Assembly (NCBI RefSeq): GCF_001625085.1
Contig: NZ_BDAW01000024.1
Span: 58,483-122,482 of the forward strand
DNA length: 64,000 bases
Source of the DNA: Nocardia acidivorans NBRC 108247
GTDB lineage: Bacteria > Actinomycetota > Actinomycetes > Mycobacteriales > Mycobacteriaceae
Reading direction: 5' to 3'
The translations under genes were made by a program, and so were the position numbers. The notes below the pieces were generated by a model. That model searched no databases and was not told the DNA's origin. It worked only from the letters and a program-made list of their open reading frames with translations. Positions 42,036 through 52,325 of the stretch are shown piece by piece (the stretch's first letter is position 1; each line of letters starts with the position of its first letter).

Positions 42036-44330
42036 TCAGTGTTCGAAGTGGCCGAACAGTGCGGGCAGTGTGCCTTCGAAGGCGGTGCGCAGTTCGTCCA
42101 GGGTGATCGAGAACTGGCCCTGCACCTCGACCGAGTCCGAGCCCTGATCGACCACGCCGATGCGGGCCCACGGCAGGCCGCGCGCGTCGCACATCTTGGT
42201 GAAGCGGGTCTCCTCCGAGCGCGGTACGGCCACCAGTACGCGACCGGCGGATTCGGAGAAGAGCGCGACGAACGGGTCCGCGCCCTCGGGAAGCAGGATG
42301 CGACAACCGGTTTCACCGGCCAGGGACGCCTCGATGACGGTCTGCGCCAGACCGCCCTCGGAGAGGTCGTGCGCGGCGCTGATCATGCCGTCGCGGGAAC
42401 CGGCGGTGAGGATCTCCGACAGCAGCTGTTCGCGGGCGAAGTCGACCTTGGGCGGTACGCCGCCCAGGTGATCGTGTTCGACCTGCGCCCAGATGGAGCC
42501 GTCCAGCTCATCGTGGGTCTCGCCGAGCAGGATGAGGGTCTCGCCGGGCTCCAGGCCCAGGCCGGTCGGAATGCGGCGGTGCACATCGTCGATGACGCCG
42601 AGCACGCCGACCACGGGGGTCGGCAGGATGGCGGTCTGGCCGGTCTGGTTGTAGAACGAGACGTTACCGCCGGTGACCGGAATGCCAAGGGCCACACAGC
42701 CGTCCGCCAGACCGCGAACGGCCTGCTGGAACTGCCACATGACGCCCGGATCCTCCGGCGAACCGAAGTTCAGGCAGTTGGTGACGGCCTTGGGGGCGGC
42801 GCCGGTGGTGGCGACATTGCGGAACGCCTCGGCCAGCGCGAGCTGTGCGCCGGTGTACGGGTCCAGTTTGGTGTAGCGGCCCGAGGCGTCGGTGGCCAGC
42901 GCGATACCGCGGCCGGACTCCTCGTCGATGCGGATGACACCGGCATCGGCGTGCTCGGCGAGCACGGTATTGCCGCGCACGTAGCGGTCGTACTGTTCGG
43001 TGATCCACTTGCGCGAGCACAGCTGCGGGCTGGCGATCATCTTCAGCAGGGTGGCGCGCAGTTCGTCGCCGGTCTTCGGACGGTTCAGCGCGGCAGTGGA
43101 ATCCGCGTTCAGCGCGTCCTGGTCGGCGGGGCGCTGCACGGGGCGCTCGTACACCGGGCCGTGGTGGGCGACGGTGCGCGGCGGGACGTCCACGACGGTC
43201 TCGCCGTGCCAGGTGATCCGCAGGTGCTCGCCGTCGGTGACCTCACCGATGACGGTGGCGGTGGTATCCCACTTCTTGCAGATCGCCATGAAGCGATCCA
43301 CATTCTCGGGGGCGACCACGGCGCACATGCGCTCCTGCGATTCGCTCGAAAGGATCTCGGCGGGAGACATATTCGCCGCGCGCAGCGGGACGGCGTCCAG
43401 ATTGATGTGCATACCGCCGGAACCGGCGGCGGCCAGTTCGGAAGTGGCGCAGGACAGTCCGGCGCCGCCGAGGTCCTGGATGCCGACGACCACACCGGAG
43501 TGGTACAGCTCCAGACAGCACTCGATGAGTACCTTCTCGGTGAACGGGTCGCCGACCTGCACGCTGGGGAGTTTCTTACGGCCGGAACCGGATTCGTCAC
43601 CCGAGAAGGTGTCCGACGCCAGCACCGACACGCCGCCGATACCGTCGAGGCCGGTGCGCGCACCGAAAAGAATGATCTTGTTGCCCTCACCGGAGGCGAA
43701 GGCCAGCTTCAGGTCCTCGACCCGCATGACGCCCGCGCACAGCGCGTTGACGAGCGGATTGCCCTGGTAGGAAGCGTCGAACACGGTCTCGCCGCCGACA
43801 TTCGGCAGGCCCAGCGAATTGCCGTAACCACCGACACCGCGCACCACGCCGTCGACGACGCGGCGGGTATCCGGGTGGTCGGCCGCACCGAAGCGCAGCT
43901 GATCCATCACCGCGATCGGGCGCGCGCCCATGGCCATGATGTCGCGGACGATACCGCCGACGCCGGTGGCCGCACCCTGATAGGGCTCCACATACGAGGG
44001 GTGGTTGTGCGATTCGACCTTGAAGGTCACCGCCCAGCCGTCACCGATATCCACCACACCGGCGTTCTCGCCGATACCCGCGAGCATCGAGGAACGCATC
44101 TGTTCGGTGGTGGTCTCGCCGAAGTAGCGCAGGTGCACCTTGGAGGACTTGTACGAGCAGTGCTCGGACCACATCACCGAGTACATGGCCAGCTCGGCAT
44201 CCGTCGGCCGCCGGCCGAGAATCTCCTTGATGCGGGCGTACTCGTCGTCCTTCAGGCCGAGTTCCTTATAGGGCTGCGCGAGGTCCGGGCTGGCCGCGGC
44301 GTTGCTGACGGTATCGACGTGGCTGGTCAC
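42036..44330 (-). CDS. purL: Phosphoribosylformylglycinamidine synthase subunit II
   Basis: Fourth step of purine synthesis: FGAR to FGAM with PurQ (glutaminase) and PurS. The 764-residue protein is the small-type PurL. It shows [19 protein letters not shown] near 41-59 with the active His, [27 protein letters not shown] near 100-126 and [15 protein letters not shown] near 630. GTG 44330 gives the conserved start length; an upstream ATG (44381) would add 17 unconserved residues. purQ and purS lie 5 kb away on the same strand, separated by unrelated genes as in mycobacteria. Confidence 0.95.
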   Translation of the reverse strand: MTSHVDTVSNAAASPDLAQPYKELGLKDDEYARIKEILGRRPTDAELAMYSVMWSEHCSYKSSKVHLRYFGETTTEQMRSSMLAGIGENAGVVDIGDGWAVTFKVESHNHPSYVEPYQGAATGVGGIVRDIMAMGARPIAVMDQLRFGAADHPDTRRVVDGVVRGVGGYGNSLGLPNVGGETVFDASYQGNPLVNALCAGVMRVEDLKLAFASGEGNKIILFGARTGLDGIGGVSVLASDTFSGDESGSGRKKLPSVQVGDPFTEKVLIECCLELYHSGVVVGIQDLGGAGLSCATSELAAAGSGGMHINLDAVPLRAANMSPAEILSSESQERMCAVVAPENVDRFMAICKKWDTTATVIGEVTDGEHLRITWHGETVVDVPPRTVAHHGPVYERPVQRPADQDALNADSTAALNRPKTGDELRATLLKMIASPQLCSRKWITEQYDRYVRGNTVLAEHADAGVIRIDEESGRGIALATDASGRYTKLDPYTGAQLALAEAFRNVATTGAAPKAVTNCLNFGSPEDPGVMWQFQQAVRGLADGCVALGIPVTGGNVSFYNQTGQTAILPTPVVGVLGVIDDVHRRIPTGLGLEPGETLILLGETHDELDGSIWAQVEHDHLGGVPPKVDFAREQLLSEILTAGSRDGMISAAHDLSEGGLAQTVIEASLAGETGCRILLPEGADPFVALFSESAGRVLVAVPRSEETRFTKMCDARGLPWARIGVVDQGSDSVEVQGQFSITLDELRTAFEGTLPALFGHFEH

Positions 44331-44569
44331 GGGGAAACCAGAGTCCTTTCGGCCGGGCAGGTCAGAACCGAGAACCGGCATGCTGGATTTCGGCGAGATA
44401 CCGGCCCGAGTCTAGTTCCCCCTCGAACAGCACTTTCGCCCACCTATTGCCTGTGTGCGCCACCACACCCCAGGCGGTGCGAAGGACTGATTTCGCGAGG
44501 TCGGGGTAACCCACCTGCGACACGCGAAATGGTTTCAGCAACAACCGCCCCCGTGCCCAACCCTCGAGG

Positions 44570-44679
44570 TTCGCGGCCGTCTCGCTTCTGGACCGAGTGG
44601 AGCGGGGGAGCGAAGCGGAGGAGCGGAGGGAGGGAAGAAGCGAGACTCAGGGCCGCGAACCCGCCGCAGCGAAGCGGAG
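44570..44679 (+). repeat. Dispersed palindromic repeat, copy A (upstream of GT87 gene)
   Basis: TTCGCGGCC (44570-44578) pairs with GGCCGCGAA (44651-44659). GTCTCGCTTCT (44579-44589) pairs exactly with AGAAGCGAGAC (44636-44646), leaving a 4-base bulge, around a purine-rich loop. The flank 44660-44679 is the complement of that seen at 12911-12930. The inner stem differs from copy B by two compensatory pair changes. It fills the middle of the 375-base gap 44331-44705; nothing else is evident there. Confidence 0.8.
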
Positions 44680-44705
44680 GCCAATAACACAGCTAGTCTG
44701 TCCCG

Positions 44706-45962
44706 GTGAACGAACGATCCGGGCTGGCGGATCCGGCGGAGAAGCCCAAGAGTGCACCGCGGGATTCCTCGCTGACTCGGCAGCAGAAGAAGCTGCTCCT
44801 CATCGCGGTCGCGCTGTTCGTGGTGTCCGCGCTCGTGAGTTATTTCGCGCACTTCTGGCACGGGTACATCGATCTACAGGTGTATCGCAACGGGGCGCGG
44901 GCCTGGCTGGACGACAAGGATCTGTACGGTCCGATGCCGCCGGTCTACGGGCTCGGATTGCCGTTCACCTATCCGCCTTTGGCGGCGTTGTTCTTCGCAC
45001 CGCTGGCGCTCATGCCGCTGGTGCTGTCCGAATGGGCGGTGCTGATCGTCTCGATCGCCTCGCTCGGCATCACGCTGTGGGTGGTGCTGGATCGGCTGCG
45101 GCCGAATCTGGCGCGGGCGAATCGACTGGCCATCGTGATCGGCGCGCTCGCCATCCTGCAATTGGCCGAGCCGATTCGGCAGACCTACGGCTTCGGGCAG
45201 ATCAACCTGGTGCTGATGGCCGCCATCACCCTGGATTGCCTGGCGCGCAAGCCTTTCTGGCCGCGCGGCATGCTGATCGGCATCGCGGTGTCGGTGAAGC
45301 TGACGCCCGGCGGGTATCTGCTCTATTTCCTGCTGCGCAAGGATTGGAAGGGCGCGGCCACGCTGGTGCTGTCCACCATCGGCGCGGTGGCGGTGGGTTT
45401 CGCGCTGTTCCCGCATGATTCGGTGCAGTACTGGTTCCACACGCTCTCCGATACCGGGCGAATCGGTCCGCCCTGGTACGCGGGCAATCAGTCGCTGAAG
45501 GGTTTCGCCTACCGGCTGGGCGTCTCCCATTCGGCGGCCACGCTGATCTGGGTCGTCCTGTCGCTGATCGCGGTCGCCCTGGCCGCGATCTGGATGAAGC
45601 GGCTCATCTCGGTGGGCGCGAACGCCGCCGCACTGATGGTGAACGCCGGTGCGGTGCTGCTGGTTTCCCCGGTCTCCTGGTCGCATCACTGGGTGTGGAT
45701 CGCCCCGGTGCTGGTCGTGGTGGCCGATGCCATCGCCACCGGCCGCCGCGGCCCCTGGTTCCTGGGCGCGACGGGTCTGGCGGTACTCCTGTTCGCCGTC
45801 GGCCCGCAGTGGCTGCTGCCGCACGATCACGACCGCGAGCTCACCTGGGCCTGGTGGCAGCAGATCATCGGCAGCAGCTACGTGCTGTTCACCCTGGCCC
45901 TGTTCGTGGTGGCGGTGCTGACCTACCACCCCGAGCCGAAACGGGTCGAGAGCCGGACCTAG
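44706..45962 (+). CDS. GT87-family (DUF2029) mannosyltransferase
   Basis: Membrane glycosyltransferase using polyprenyl-phosphate mannose, of the family that adds alpha-1,2 mannoses to PIMs, lipomannan or lipoarabinomannan in mycolate bacteria. The 418 residues have about ten helices. The first outside loop [22 protein letters not shown] (about 58-79) carries the catalytic Asp region, and later loops include [10 protein letters not shown] and [12 protein letters not shown] 44706 lies 28 bases after the palindromic repeat. The end overlaps pepC tail-to-tail (CTAG). The exact acceptor is unknown. Confidence 0.82.
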   Translation: MNERSGLADPAEKPKSAPRDSSLTRQQKKLLLIAVALFVVSALVSYFAHFWHGYIDLQVYRNGARAWLDDKDLYGPMPPVYGLGLPFTYPPLAALFFAPLALMPLVLSEWAVLIVSIASLGITLWVVLDRLRPNLARANRLAIVIGALAILQLAEPIRQTYGFGQINLVLMAAITLDCLARKPFWPRGMLIGIAVSVKLTPGGYLLYFLLRKDWKGAATLVLSTIGAVAVGFALFPHDSVQYWFHTLSDTGRIGPPWYAGNQSLKGFAYRLGVSHSAATLIWVVLSLIAVALAAIWMKRLISVGANAAALMVNAGAVLLVSPVSWSHHWVWIAPVLVVVADAIATGRRGPWFLGATGLAVLLFAVGPQWLLPHDHDRELTWAWWQQIIGSSYVLFTLALFVVAVLTYHPEPKRVESRT

Positions 45963-47278
45963 CGCGCGGCGTCGGGGGTCAGGAACGCGGCGAGCGCCGC
46001 CGCGTAGGCGGGAACGTCTGCGGCGCCCATCATTTCGCGGGCGGAGTGCATCGCGAGCTGGGCCGCGCCGACGTCGACGGTGGGCATACCGGTTCGGGCG
46101 GCGGTCATGGGTCCGATGGTGGAACCGCAGGGCAGATCGGCGCGGTGCACGTAGCGTTGCAGCGGCACCTCGGCCTGCGCGCAGGCCAAGGCGAAGGCCC
46201 CGGCGCCGGTGGCATCGGTGGCGTAGCGCAGGTTCTGGTTGACCTTGAGCACCGGCCCGCCGTTCACCTCGATACGGTGCATGGGTTCGTGGCGGTCCGG
46301 GTAGTTGGGGTGGGTGGCGTGGGCCATATCGCCGGACGCGCACACCGATCCGGCCAGTGCGGCCAGGTATTCGGCGCGCCCGCCGCCGCGGGTCAGCACG
46401 ATGCGCTCCAAAACCGTGGGCAGCAGCCCGGATTGGGCGCCGCGATCGGACTGGCTGCCGACCTCCTCGTGATCGAACATGGCCAGCACCGGCACCGCCG
46501 CACCGGGTTCGGCGACCGCGGCCAGGAAGGCCCGCAGCCCGGCGTAGCAGGTGCCCTGATTATCCAGTCTGGGTGCGCTCACCAGATCCAGATCGCGCCC
46601 GATCAGCTTGGACGGCACCAGATCGTGGGTCATCAGCTCCCACCCCAGCACCGCACCGGATTCGATGCCGGAGCGTTCGGCGATGAAGGCCAGGAATGAG
46701 CGCGGTTCCCCGCCGATCCCCCACACCGCGTTCACATGGCGCTGCGGATCCAGTGTCACCCCGCGCCTGTCCTCGGAGAGGTGGATGGCCAGCTGCGGTA
46801 CCCGCAGAATCGGTTCGTCGATGCGAATCAGCCGCTCCCGCACCACATTTCCGTCGCGCACCGAGAGCCGTCCGGAAATGCCGAGATCGCGGTCCAGCCA
46901 CGAGTTCAGCCAGGCCCCGCCGTAGGGCTCCAGCCCGACCATCTGCCAGCCCGCCACCGCGGTATCGGGATGCTGTTTGACCCGCAGATTCGGACTGTCG
47001 GTATGCGCGCCGACAACGCGGAACGGGGTGGCCTGCCCGGTGCGGAATCCGGTGGGCGCACCCGGCCCGCCGTCGGCCCAGGCGACCAGTGAGCCGCCGC
47101 GCACCACGTAGTAGCGGCCCGCGCTGCTGGAGGGCCAGGGTGCGGACTCCGACAACCGGGTGAAACCGTGGTCGTCGAGTTCGGCGGCGACGGTGCGGCA
47201 GACGTGGTACGGCGAGGGCGAGGCGTCGATGAATTCGCACAGTCCGGCGGCGGTCGCGGTGGTCTCGGCAACTGGCAT
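45959..47278 (-). CDS. pepC: M18 aminopeptidase (PepC/ApeB type)
   Basis: Zinc aminopeptidase of the aspartyl aminopeptidase family, cleaving acidic or other N-terminal residues in the cytoplasm. The 439 residues contain the M18 motifs [12 protein letters not shown] (about 86-97), [11 protein letters not shown] near 273-283, and the late [13 protein letters not shown] near 407-420 that completes the metal site. It matches Rv0800 by position. ATG 47278 gives the family length. Stop overlaps the converging GT87 gene (shared CTAG). Confidence 0.92.
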   Translation of the reverse strand: MPVAETTATAAGLCEFIDASPSPYHVCRTVAAELDDHGFTRLSESAPWPSSSAGRYYVVRGGSLVAWADGGPGAPTGFRTGQATPFRVVGAHTDSPNLRVKQHPDTAVAGWQMVGLEPYGGAWLNSWLDRDLGISGRLSVRDGNVVRERLIRIDEPILRVPQLAIHLSEDRRGVTLDPQRHVNAVWGIGGEPRSFLAFIAERSGIESGAVLGWELMTHDLVPSKLIGRDLDLVSAPRLDNQGTCYAGLRAFLAAVAEPGAAVPVLAMFDHEEVGSQSDRGAQSGLLPTVLERIVLTRGGGRAEYLAALAGSVCASGDMAHATHPNYPDRHEPMHRIEVNGGPVLKVNQNLRYATDATGAGAFALACAQAEVPLQRYVHRADLPCGSTIGPMTAARTGMPTVDVGAAQLAMHSAREMMGAADVPAYAAALAAFLTPDAAR

Positions 47279-47403
47279 GACTGCGATCCTAAGCAGTCGA
47301 TATTCAGTTTCCGCAGACGGACGCCCTATCCCATGCCCGCTCGGTGTGGCGACCGCGACCGCAATGCCCCGTCTTCGGACTGGACGTGCTCACCGGGTGA
47401 GTC

Positions 47404-47841
47404 TCATTGCGTAAGCGGCACATCCGACACGCGTTCGAGCAGCCGCAGCAGCTCCAGATAATCCGCGCCGCCGAGGCAGCGGCGTAGCTCGGCCTCGGCG
47501 CGCATCTCCTCGGCGCGCACCTCATCGACCAGTTCCACGCCGCGCCGGCTCAGGCCGATGAGAATGCGGCGGCGGTCATCGGAGGCGGCGACCCGGAAGA
47601 TGAGTCCGCGCTCGGCCAGATGGTCGGCGTGCCGGGTGGCGGAGGAGGGCGGGAGTTGCGCGCGGGCGGCCAGCTCGCTCATGGTGATGCCGGTATCGGA
47701 GGAGAGATTGGTCAGCATGCACCATTGGTCGGCGGTCAACCGTCTGGCGCACAGCGCGGCGTCGAGGTGACGAAGCCAACTGCGTTCCGCGGCCCGCAGC
47801 GCCCCATGCAGCGTGGAAATCCCACCTAGAATTGTCGCCAT
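47404..47841 (-). CDS. MarR-family transcriptional regulator
   Basis: A 145-residue winged-helix repressor-like protein: ADQWCMLTNLSSDTGITMSELAARAQLPPSSATRHADHLAERGLIFR forms the HTH (about 36-80). It is followed by the RRRILIGLSRRG wing (about 85-100) and C-terminal dimer helices. It is divergent from an AmiC-like gene with only 43 bases between them. A short inverted repeat there (47853-47866) is a likely operator, so it probably controls itself and the neighbour. The effector is unknown. ATG 47841 was chosen; a GTG 21 bases further upstream is possible. Confidence 0.85.
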   Translation of the reverse strand: MATILGGISTLHGALRAAERSWLRHLDAALCARRLTADQWCMLTNLSSDTGITMSELAARAQLPPSSATRHADHLAERGLIFRVAASDDRRRILIGLSRRGVELVDEVRAEEMRAEAELRRCLGGADYLELLRLLERVSDVPLTQ

Positions 47842-47852
47842 ATTCCCGCCCG

Positions 47853-47866
47853 TCAATTTCACTTGA
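47853..47866. promoter_or_regulatory. Candidate MarR operator in the divergent gap
   Basis: TCAA-TTTCAC-TTGA gives perfect 4-base arms and lies midway between divergent starts at 47841 and 47885. Placement is better evidence than symmetry. Confidence 0.4.
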
Positions 47867-47884
47867 ACGAGGAGAGGGTATCCG

Positions 47885-48973
47885 ATGACCTCGTTCCGCG
47901 GGAGCCCCGAGAACAGTATCGAGATCCTGAACATAGTGCCGCTGCAAGGCCCCGGCGGTATCTTCGCGCCTTCCTGTGAGGCCGCCATTTCATTGGCCGT
48001 GGAAGAAATCAACAGTGGCACAGGAATTCTCGGCCGGGAATTGCGTGCCACTCACATTGACGGCGGCCGCGAGCCCGGTGAGGTGGCGCTGGAGGTTTCC
48101 GCTCTGCTGGCCACCGGAATGGTGCACGCCATCACCGGCTGGCACACCTCGGCGGTGCGCCGGGCGGTGACCCGGGTGAACGCGGGGCGGGTGCCGTATC
48201 TTTTCGCCACCGATCACGAGGGTCTGGATGAGCGGCCGCCGGGATTGTTCCTGGTGGGATCGGATCCGGGGCGGCAGTTGCTGCCCGCGCTGCGCTGGCT
48301 GCGGCGCGAGTTCGGGGCGCGGCGGTGGGCGATCATCGGCAATGACTATGTGTGGCCGCGGCGCACCGCGGAGGTGGTGCGGGCGGAGTTGGCCGAGCGC
48401 GGGGCGCTGTCGCTGGAGGAATTCGTGCCGCTGGAGGAATTCGTTCCGTTCGGCGCGGATTTCGAGGGGTTTCTGAGCGATCCGCGATTGGATCGCGCGG
48501 ATGGGGTGATAGTGCTGCTGGTGGGTGCGGATGTGGCGCGATTCAACCGGCAATTCGCCCAAATCGGACGCGATGAAAGGCAATTGCGGGTCAGCCCCGC
48601 GGTCGACGACAACGTGTTGCTCGCCGGCGGCGCGAAGGCCAACCGGAATCTGTATGTGCCCTCCAGCTTCTTCGTCAATGGTCCCGCCAGTCGCGAACGC
48701 GCCGAACGCTATCGGCGACTGCACGGCGACTTCGCACCCAAGCTCACCAACTTCAGCAATACCGAATACGAGGCGATCCGCACGCTCTGCGCCATGGCCA
48801 AGGCCGCCGGTTCTCTGGACGTGCGCCGCCTGCACGAGGTGGTCGGCGAGCTGGGATCGATCGAAACGGCTACCGGCACAATCGGATTCGATGGCAATCA
48901 GGTGCTGTTCCCGAGCTATATCGCGCGCGCCGAGGGCGTCGAGTTCGAGGTCCTGGACCGGCTCTGCGCCTGA
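47885..48973 (+). CDS. AmiC-like periplasmic-binding-fold protein without signal peptide
   Basis: A 362-residue type I periplasmic-binding fold (Peripla_BP_5/6). ILNIVPLQGPGGIFAPSCEAAISLAVEEINSGTGILGRELRATHIDGG (about 14-61) begins the first lobe and GIVLPSYIARAEG-like elements end the second. It starts without a signal or lipobox, so it stays in the cytoplasm. There it may act as a ligand sensor like Pseudomonas AmiC, which controls an amidase operon. It lies divergent from a MarR regulator and alone, with no transporter genes. ATG 47885 has GAGGAGAG upstream. LEEFVPLEEFVP is a short internal duplication near 180. Function unproven. Confidence 0.75.
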   Translation: MTSFRGSPENSIEILNIVPLQGPGGIFAPSCEAAISLAVEEINSGTGILGRELRATHIDGGREPGEVALEVSALLATGMVHAITGWHTSAVRRAVTRVNAGRVPYLFATDHEGLDERPPGLFLVGSDPGRQLLPALRWLRREFGARRWAIIGNDYVWPRRTAEVVRAELAERGALSLEEFVPLEEFVPFGADFEGFLSDPRLDRADGVIVLLVGADVARFNRQFAQIGRDERQLRVSPAVDDNVLLAGGAKANRNLYVPSSFFVNGPASRERAERYRRLHGDFAPKLTNFSNTEYEAIRTLCAMAKAAGSLDVRRLHEVVGELGSIETATGTIGFDGNQVLFPSYIARAEGVEFEVLDRLCA

Positions 48974-48989
48974 GTCAGCCCGCGAAACG

Positions 48990-49026
48990 ACAATGCCCGC
49001 ACCGTCCTCGACGATGCGGGCATTGT
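48990..49026. terminator. Bidirectional terminator between the AmiC-like gene and purQ
   Basis: ACAATGCCCGCA (48990-49001) pairs perfectly with TGCGGGCATTGT (49015-49026) over 12 bases with a 13-base loop. It sits between converging genes, and a T-run follows on the plus strand (ATTT). Confidence 0.85.
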
Positions 49027-49057
49027 ATTTACGACCGGTTGTCTCAAGACTGTTCGG

Positions 49058-49735
49058 CTAGGCCGAGACCAGCGCGTCCAGCACGGACAGGAACATGCCC
49101 AGCCCGTCATCGCTGGGCCCGGTGAGCGCCTCGGTGGCGTGCTCCGGATGCGGCATGAGCCCGACCACGCGACCGTTGGCGGAGCTGATGCCCGCGATAC
49201 CGCGCTGCGAACCGTTCGGATTGTCACCGGAGTAGCGGAAGACCACCCGGCCCTCCCCCTCGAGCTCGTCCAGCACCGGCGCGGACGCCTGGTAGCGGCC
49301 CTCACCGGACTTGAGCGGCACCAGAATCTGCGCACCGGGCTCGTACCGGGAGGTCCACGCGGTATTCGCGGCCTCAACGGTCAGCCACTGATCGCGGCAG
49401 ATGAAGTGCAGGCCCTCATTGCGGGTGAGCACACCCGGCAGCAGTCCGGCCTCGCACAGGATCTGGAAGCCGTTGCAGATGCCCAGCGTGGGCAGACCCG
49501 AACCCGCCGCCTCGATGACCTTCTCCATGACCGGCGCGAACCGGGCGATGGCGCCGGTGCGCAGGTAGTCGCCGTAGGAGAAGCCGCCGGGCACGATGAC
49601 CGCGTCGACACCCTTCAGATCGGCGTCCCCGTGCCAGAGGCTCACGGCCTCGGCCCCGGCGAGCTTGACCGCGCGGGCGGCGTCGACATCGTCCAGGGTG
49701 CCCGGGAAGGTGATGACTCCGATGCGTGCGGTCAC
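49058..49735 (-). CDS. purQ: FGAM synthase glutaminase subunit PurQ
   Basis: Class I glutamine amidotransferase that feeds ammonia to PurL. The 225 residues show [15 protein letters not shown] (the N-terminal strand), [18 protein letters not shown] near 46-63, nucleophile Cys in [13 protein letters not shown] near 84-96 and the triad His-Glu in [13 protein letters not shown] near 198-210. GTG 49735 overlaps the purS stop (GTGA). It is transcribed with purS; PurL is encoded separately 5 kb to the left. Confidence 0.97.
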   Translation of the reverse strand: MTARIGVITFPGTLDDVDAARAVKLAGAEAVSLWHGDADLKGVDAVIVPGGFSYGDYLRTGAIARFAPVMEKVIEAAGSGLPTLGICNGFQILCEAGLLPGVLTRNEGLHFICRDQWLTVEAANTAWTSRYEPGAQILVPLKSGEGRYQASAPVLDELEGEGRVVFRYSGDNPNGSQRGIAGISSANGRVVGLMPHPEHATEALTGPSDDGLGMFLSVLDALVSA

Positions 49736-49965
49736 AGCCGGACGACCTTCCAGTCCTCGATGACGGTGTTCGCGAGCAGCGATTCGGCGATCTGCTCGAG
49801 CTCGGTCTCGCTGACATCGTCGGCGACCTCGAGCTCGAATCGCTTGCCCTGCCGCACCTCCGAGATACCGGGGTGACCCAGGCGCCCCAGCGCGCCGACA
49901 ATGGCCTGACCCTGCGGATCCAGGATTTCGGCCTTCGGCATCACCTCGACCACGACACGTGCCAC
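49732..49965 (-). CDS. purS: FGAM synthase subunit PurS
   Basis: Small adapter joining PurL and PurQ. The 77-residue protein has the PurS pattern [20 protein letters not shown] and [15 protein letters not shown] 49965 is well supported by GAGGAG seven bases upstream on the minus strand and gives the family length, so a longer upstream frame is dropped. Confidence 0.95.
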   Translation of the reverse strand: MARVVVEVMPKAEILDPQGQAIVGALGRLGHPGISEVRQGKRFELEVADDVSETELEQIAESLLANTVIEDWKVVRL

Positions 49966-50147
49966 GCGTTGCTCCTCAGCTGGTGGGGCGGGCCCGGACG
50001 ACAGCGTTTCGCACCGTGCGGCCGAGCGGGGGTTTCGCTGATCAGAGTAGTTGGCGCGACGGGAACCCACTCGACCGGGTAGAACACCCGTGGCACACGC
50101 CACAGCCATCGTGGTGCGTATGCGGGTGCGGGACTACCGTGGCAGGC

Positions 50148-50792
50148 ATGCGCATTGCCCATTTCGGACATTCCTGCATCTTGGTGGAGTTGAACGGCGC
50201 GAAGATCCTGTTCGACCCCGGTAACTTCTCGCACGGGTTCGAGGGAATCACCGGACTGGACGCCATCGCCGTCACCCATCAGCACCCCGATCACATCTGC
50301 CCGAATCGCATCGAGGCGCTCATCGACGCCAATCCGCAGGCGCGACTGCTCAGCGATCCGCAGACCGCGCAGCAGCGCGGCGAGCCCTGGGAAGCGGTGC
50401 ACGCCGGGAATGTGCTGAAGGTCAAGGACGTCCAGATCACCGGCGGTGGCGGCCGGCACGCGGTGATCCATCCGGAGATCCCGGTCATCGACAACACCGT
50501 CTTCCAACTGGGCACCCCCGAGGACCCCGCACAGCTGGTCCACCCGGGCGATTCCCTCTGGGTGCCGCCCGTTCCGGTGGGCGTACTGGCCCTCCCCGCG
50601 GCCGCCCCGTGGATGCGGCTCAGCGAAGCGGTGGACTACCTCCGCGCGGTCAATCCGACCACCGCCTTCCCCATCCACTTCGGCATGATCGAAGCAGCCG
50701 CACAGGGCATCTATTTCGGCCGCTTCAACGAAATGTCCCCCGCCGATACCGAATTCACCGTCATTCAGCCGGAAGACCACACCGATTTCTGA
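50148..50792 (+). CDS. Metallo-beta-lactamase-fold hydrolase (UlaG-like)
   Basis: A 214-residue MBL-fold protein with the HxHxDH metal motif (THQHPDHI; His44, His46, Asp48, His49) and a later PIHFGM (about 188). It resembles UlaG/L-ascorbate lactonase-type proteins, which open cyclic substrates. The substrate is unknown. ATG 50148 follows GGCAGG. It stands alone between purS and the dipeptidase. Confidence 0.85.
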   Translation: MRIAHFGHSCILVELNGAKILFDPGNFSHGFEGITGLDAIAVTHQHPDHICPNRIEALIDANPQARLLSDPQTAQQRGEPWEAVHAGNVLKVKDVQITGGGGRHAVIHPEIPVIDNTVFQLGTPEDPAQLVHPGDSLWVPPVPVGVLALPAAAPWMRLSEAVDYLRAVNPTTAFPIHFGMIEAAAQGIYFGRFNEMSPADTEFTVIQPEDHTDF

Positions 50793-50915
50793 TCCCCCGC
50801 CCCTATTTTTGCGGGCTTGCGAATTCTCGAATCGAAGTAGGCTGCGCAGCACGGGAATTCACCACATTCGCGGAAATCCCGATGGGGGCCGGTCGGATGC
50901 CCGGGCCGCATGAAA

Positions 50916-50944
50916 GCGCGACCCGGGTGATGCCCGGGTCGCGC
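50916..50944 (-). terminator. Terminator of the M20 dipeptidase gene
   Basis: GCGCGACCCGGG (50916-50927), loop TGATG, CCCGGGTCGCGC (50933-50944): a perfect 12-bp stem 12 bases downstream of the dipeptidase stop. Confidence 0.75.
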
Positions 50945-50956
50945 CGCCGGTTTCGA

Positions 50957-52312
50957 CTATTTGGCGTACGAGGCCAGGAAAAGGGCCTCGGCCAGGGCCA
51001 TGTGCTCGATCTCGGAGGGATCGACGCTCTCGTTGGGTGCGTGGATGAGGCATTTGGGTTCCTCCACACCCATCAGCATGATCTCCGCGTTCGGATAGAT
51101 GTCGGCGAAGACATTGCAGAGGGGAATGGAGCCGCCCTGGCCCTCGGTGGTGGCCTCGCGGCCGTAGGAGGCGGCGAAGGCGGCCGCCATGGCCTTGCGG
51201 GCGGGGCCATCGGTCGCGGCGCGGAACGGTGAGCCGGTCGCCTCGGTCTCGATGGTGACCTTGGCATGCCAGGGCGTATGCGATTCCAGGTGCGCGGTAA
51301 GGGCTTTCAGGGCGTCCTGGGGTTCCACGCCGGGCGGGATGCGCAGGTTGAGGCGGGCACGTGCCCTGGGCTGAATGGCCGCCGAGGAGCCGACCACCGG
51401 GGGCACATCCATACCCAGCACCGTGAGAGCCGGTCGGGCCCAGACCATATCGGAGACGGTGCCGCCGCCGACGATGTCCACACCGTCGAGAATATTGGCG
51501 TCGGCCCGGAACTGCTCTGGCGGATACTGCACGCCGTCCCACTTCTGATCATTGGGCAGACCGTCGACGGTGGTATTGCCCTCGGCGTCGCGCAGGCTGG
51601 CCAGGACGTGGATGAGCGCGGCCAGGGCATCGGGCGCGGGGCCGCCGAACATCCCCGAATGCATTGGTCCTTCGAGGGTTTCGATGGTGACGAGCACATT
51701 CACATTGCCGCGCAGCGTCTGGGTGAAGGTGGGCACGCCGACCGCGAAATTACCGCAGTCGCAGATGAGCAGGGTGTCCGAGCGCAGCAGCTCCACATTG
51801 TCCGGGACGAACCGCTCCAGCCCGCCGGTGCCCTGCTCCTCGGAGCCCTCCGCGACCAGGGTCAGACCGACGGGGTACTTGTCCCCCACCACTTTTCGCA
51901 GCGCCCGCAGTGCGGTCAGGTGCGTGACGATATTGCCCTTGCAGTCCGCGCTGCCGCGCCCGTACCAGCGGCCGTCCTTCTCGGTGAGTTCCCAGACCGG
52001 CGTCTTCCAGGCGTCATCGCCGAGCGGAGGCTGTACGTCGTAGTGGCAGTACAGCATGACGGTGGGCGCACCGGGCGGCGCGGGATAGCGGGCGATGACC
52101 GCGTTACTGCCGTCGGGGGTCTCGTGCAGACCCACATCCGTAAGTCCTTCGGCCGCAAAAGCGTCCGCGACCCACTGCGCGGCCTTCAGGCACTCCTCGA
52201 CCGGGAACTGCCGAGCGTCATAGACGGACCTGTACGAAACCAGCTCGGTCAGATCGGTTTTCGCGCGCGGCATGAGTTCACGCACGGCGGTGCGCAGGGC
52301 GTCTTCGGTCAT
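50957..52312 (-). CDS. M20-family dipeptidase
   Basis: Zinc dipeptidase of the M20/M25/M40 group. The 451 residues show LYCHYDVQP (about 90-98) and YGRGSADCKGNIV near 120-132, which include metal ligands, EGSEEQGTGGLE with the catalytic Glu near 159-170, and a dimerisation domain (about 200-345). It is cytoplasmic. ATG 52312 starts 13 bases from the next gene's end. Cys-Gly or carnosine-like dipeptides are possible substrates; none can be chosen. Confidence 0.9.
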   Translation of the reverse strand: MTEDALRTAVRELMPRAKTDLTELVSYRSVYDARQFPVEECLKAAQWVADAFAAEGLTDVGLHETPDGSNAVIARYPAPPGAPTVMLYCHYDVQPPLGDDAWKTPVWELTEKDGRWYGRGSADCKGNIVTHLTALRALRKVVGDKYPVGLTLVAEGSEEQGTGGLERFVPDNVELLRSDTLLICDCGNFAVGVPTFTQTLRGNVNVLVTIETLEGPMHSGMFGGPAPDALAALIHVLASLRDAEGNTTVDGLPNDQKWDGVQYPPEQFRADANILDGVDIVGGGTVSDMVWARPALTVLGMDVPPVVGSSAAIQPRARARLNLRIPPGVEPQDALKALTAHLESHTPWHAKVTIETEATGSPFRAATDGPARKAMAAAFAASYGREATTEGQGGSIPLCNVFADIYPNAEIMLMGVEEPKCLIHAPNESVDPSEIEHMALAEALFLASYAK

Positions 52313-52325
52313 TACCTCTCCTCCA

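Noticed and set aside
42039..44687. 882-codon plus-strand frame across purL
   Set aside because: Antisense shadow of purL; the protein is Gly/His/Arg-rich without domains and purL motifs lie on the minus strand.
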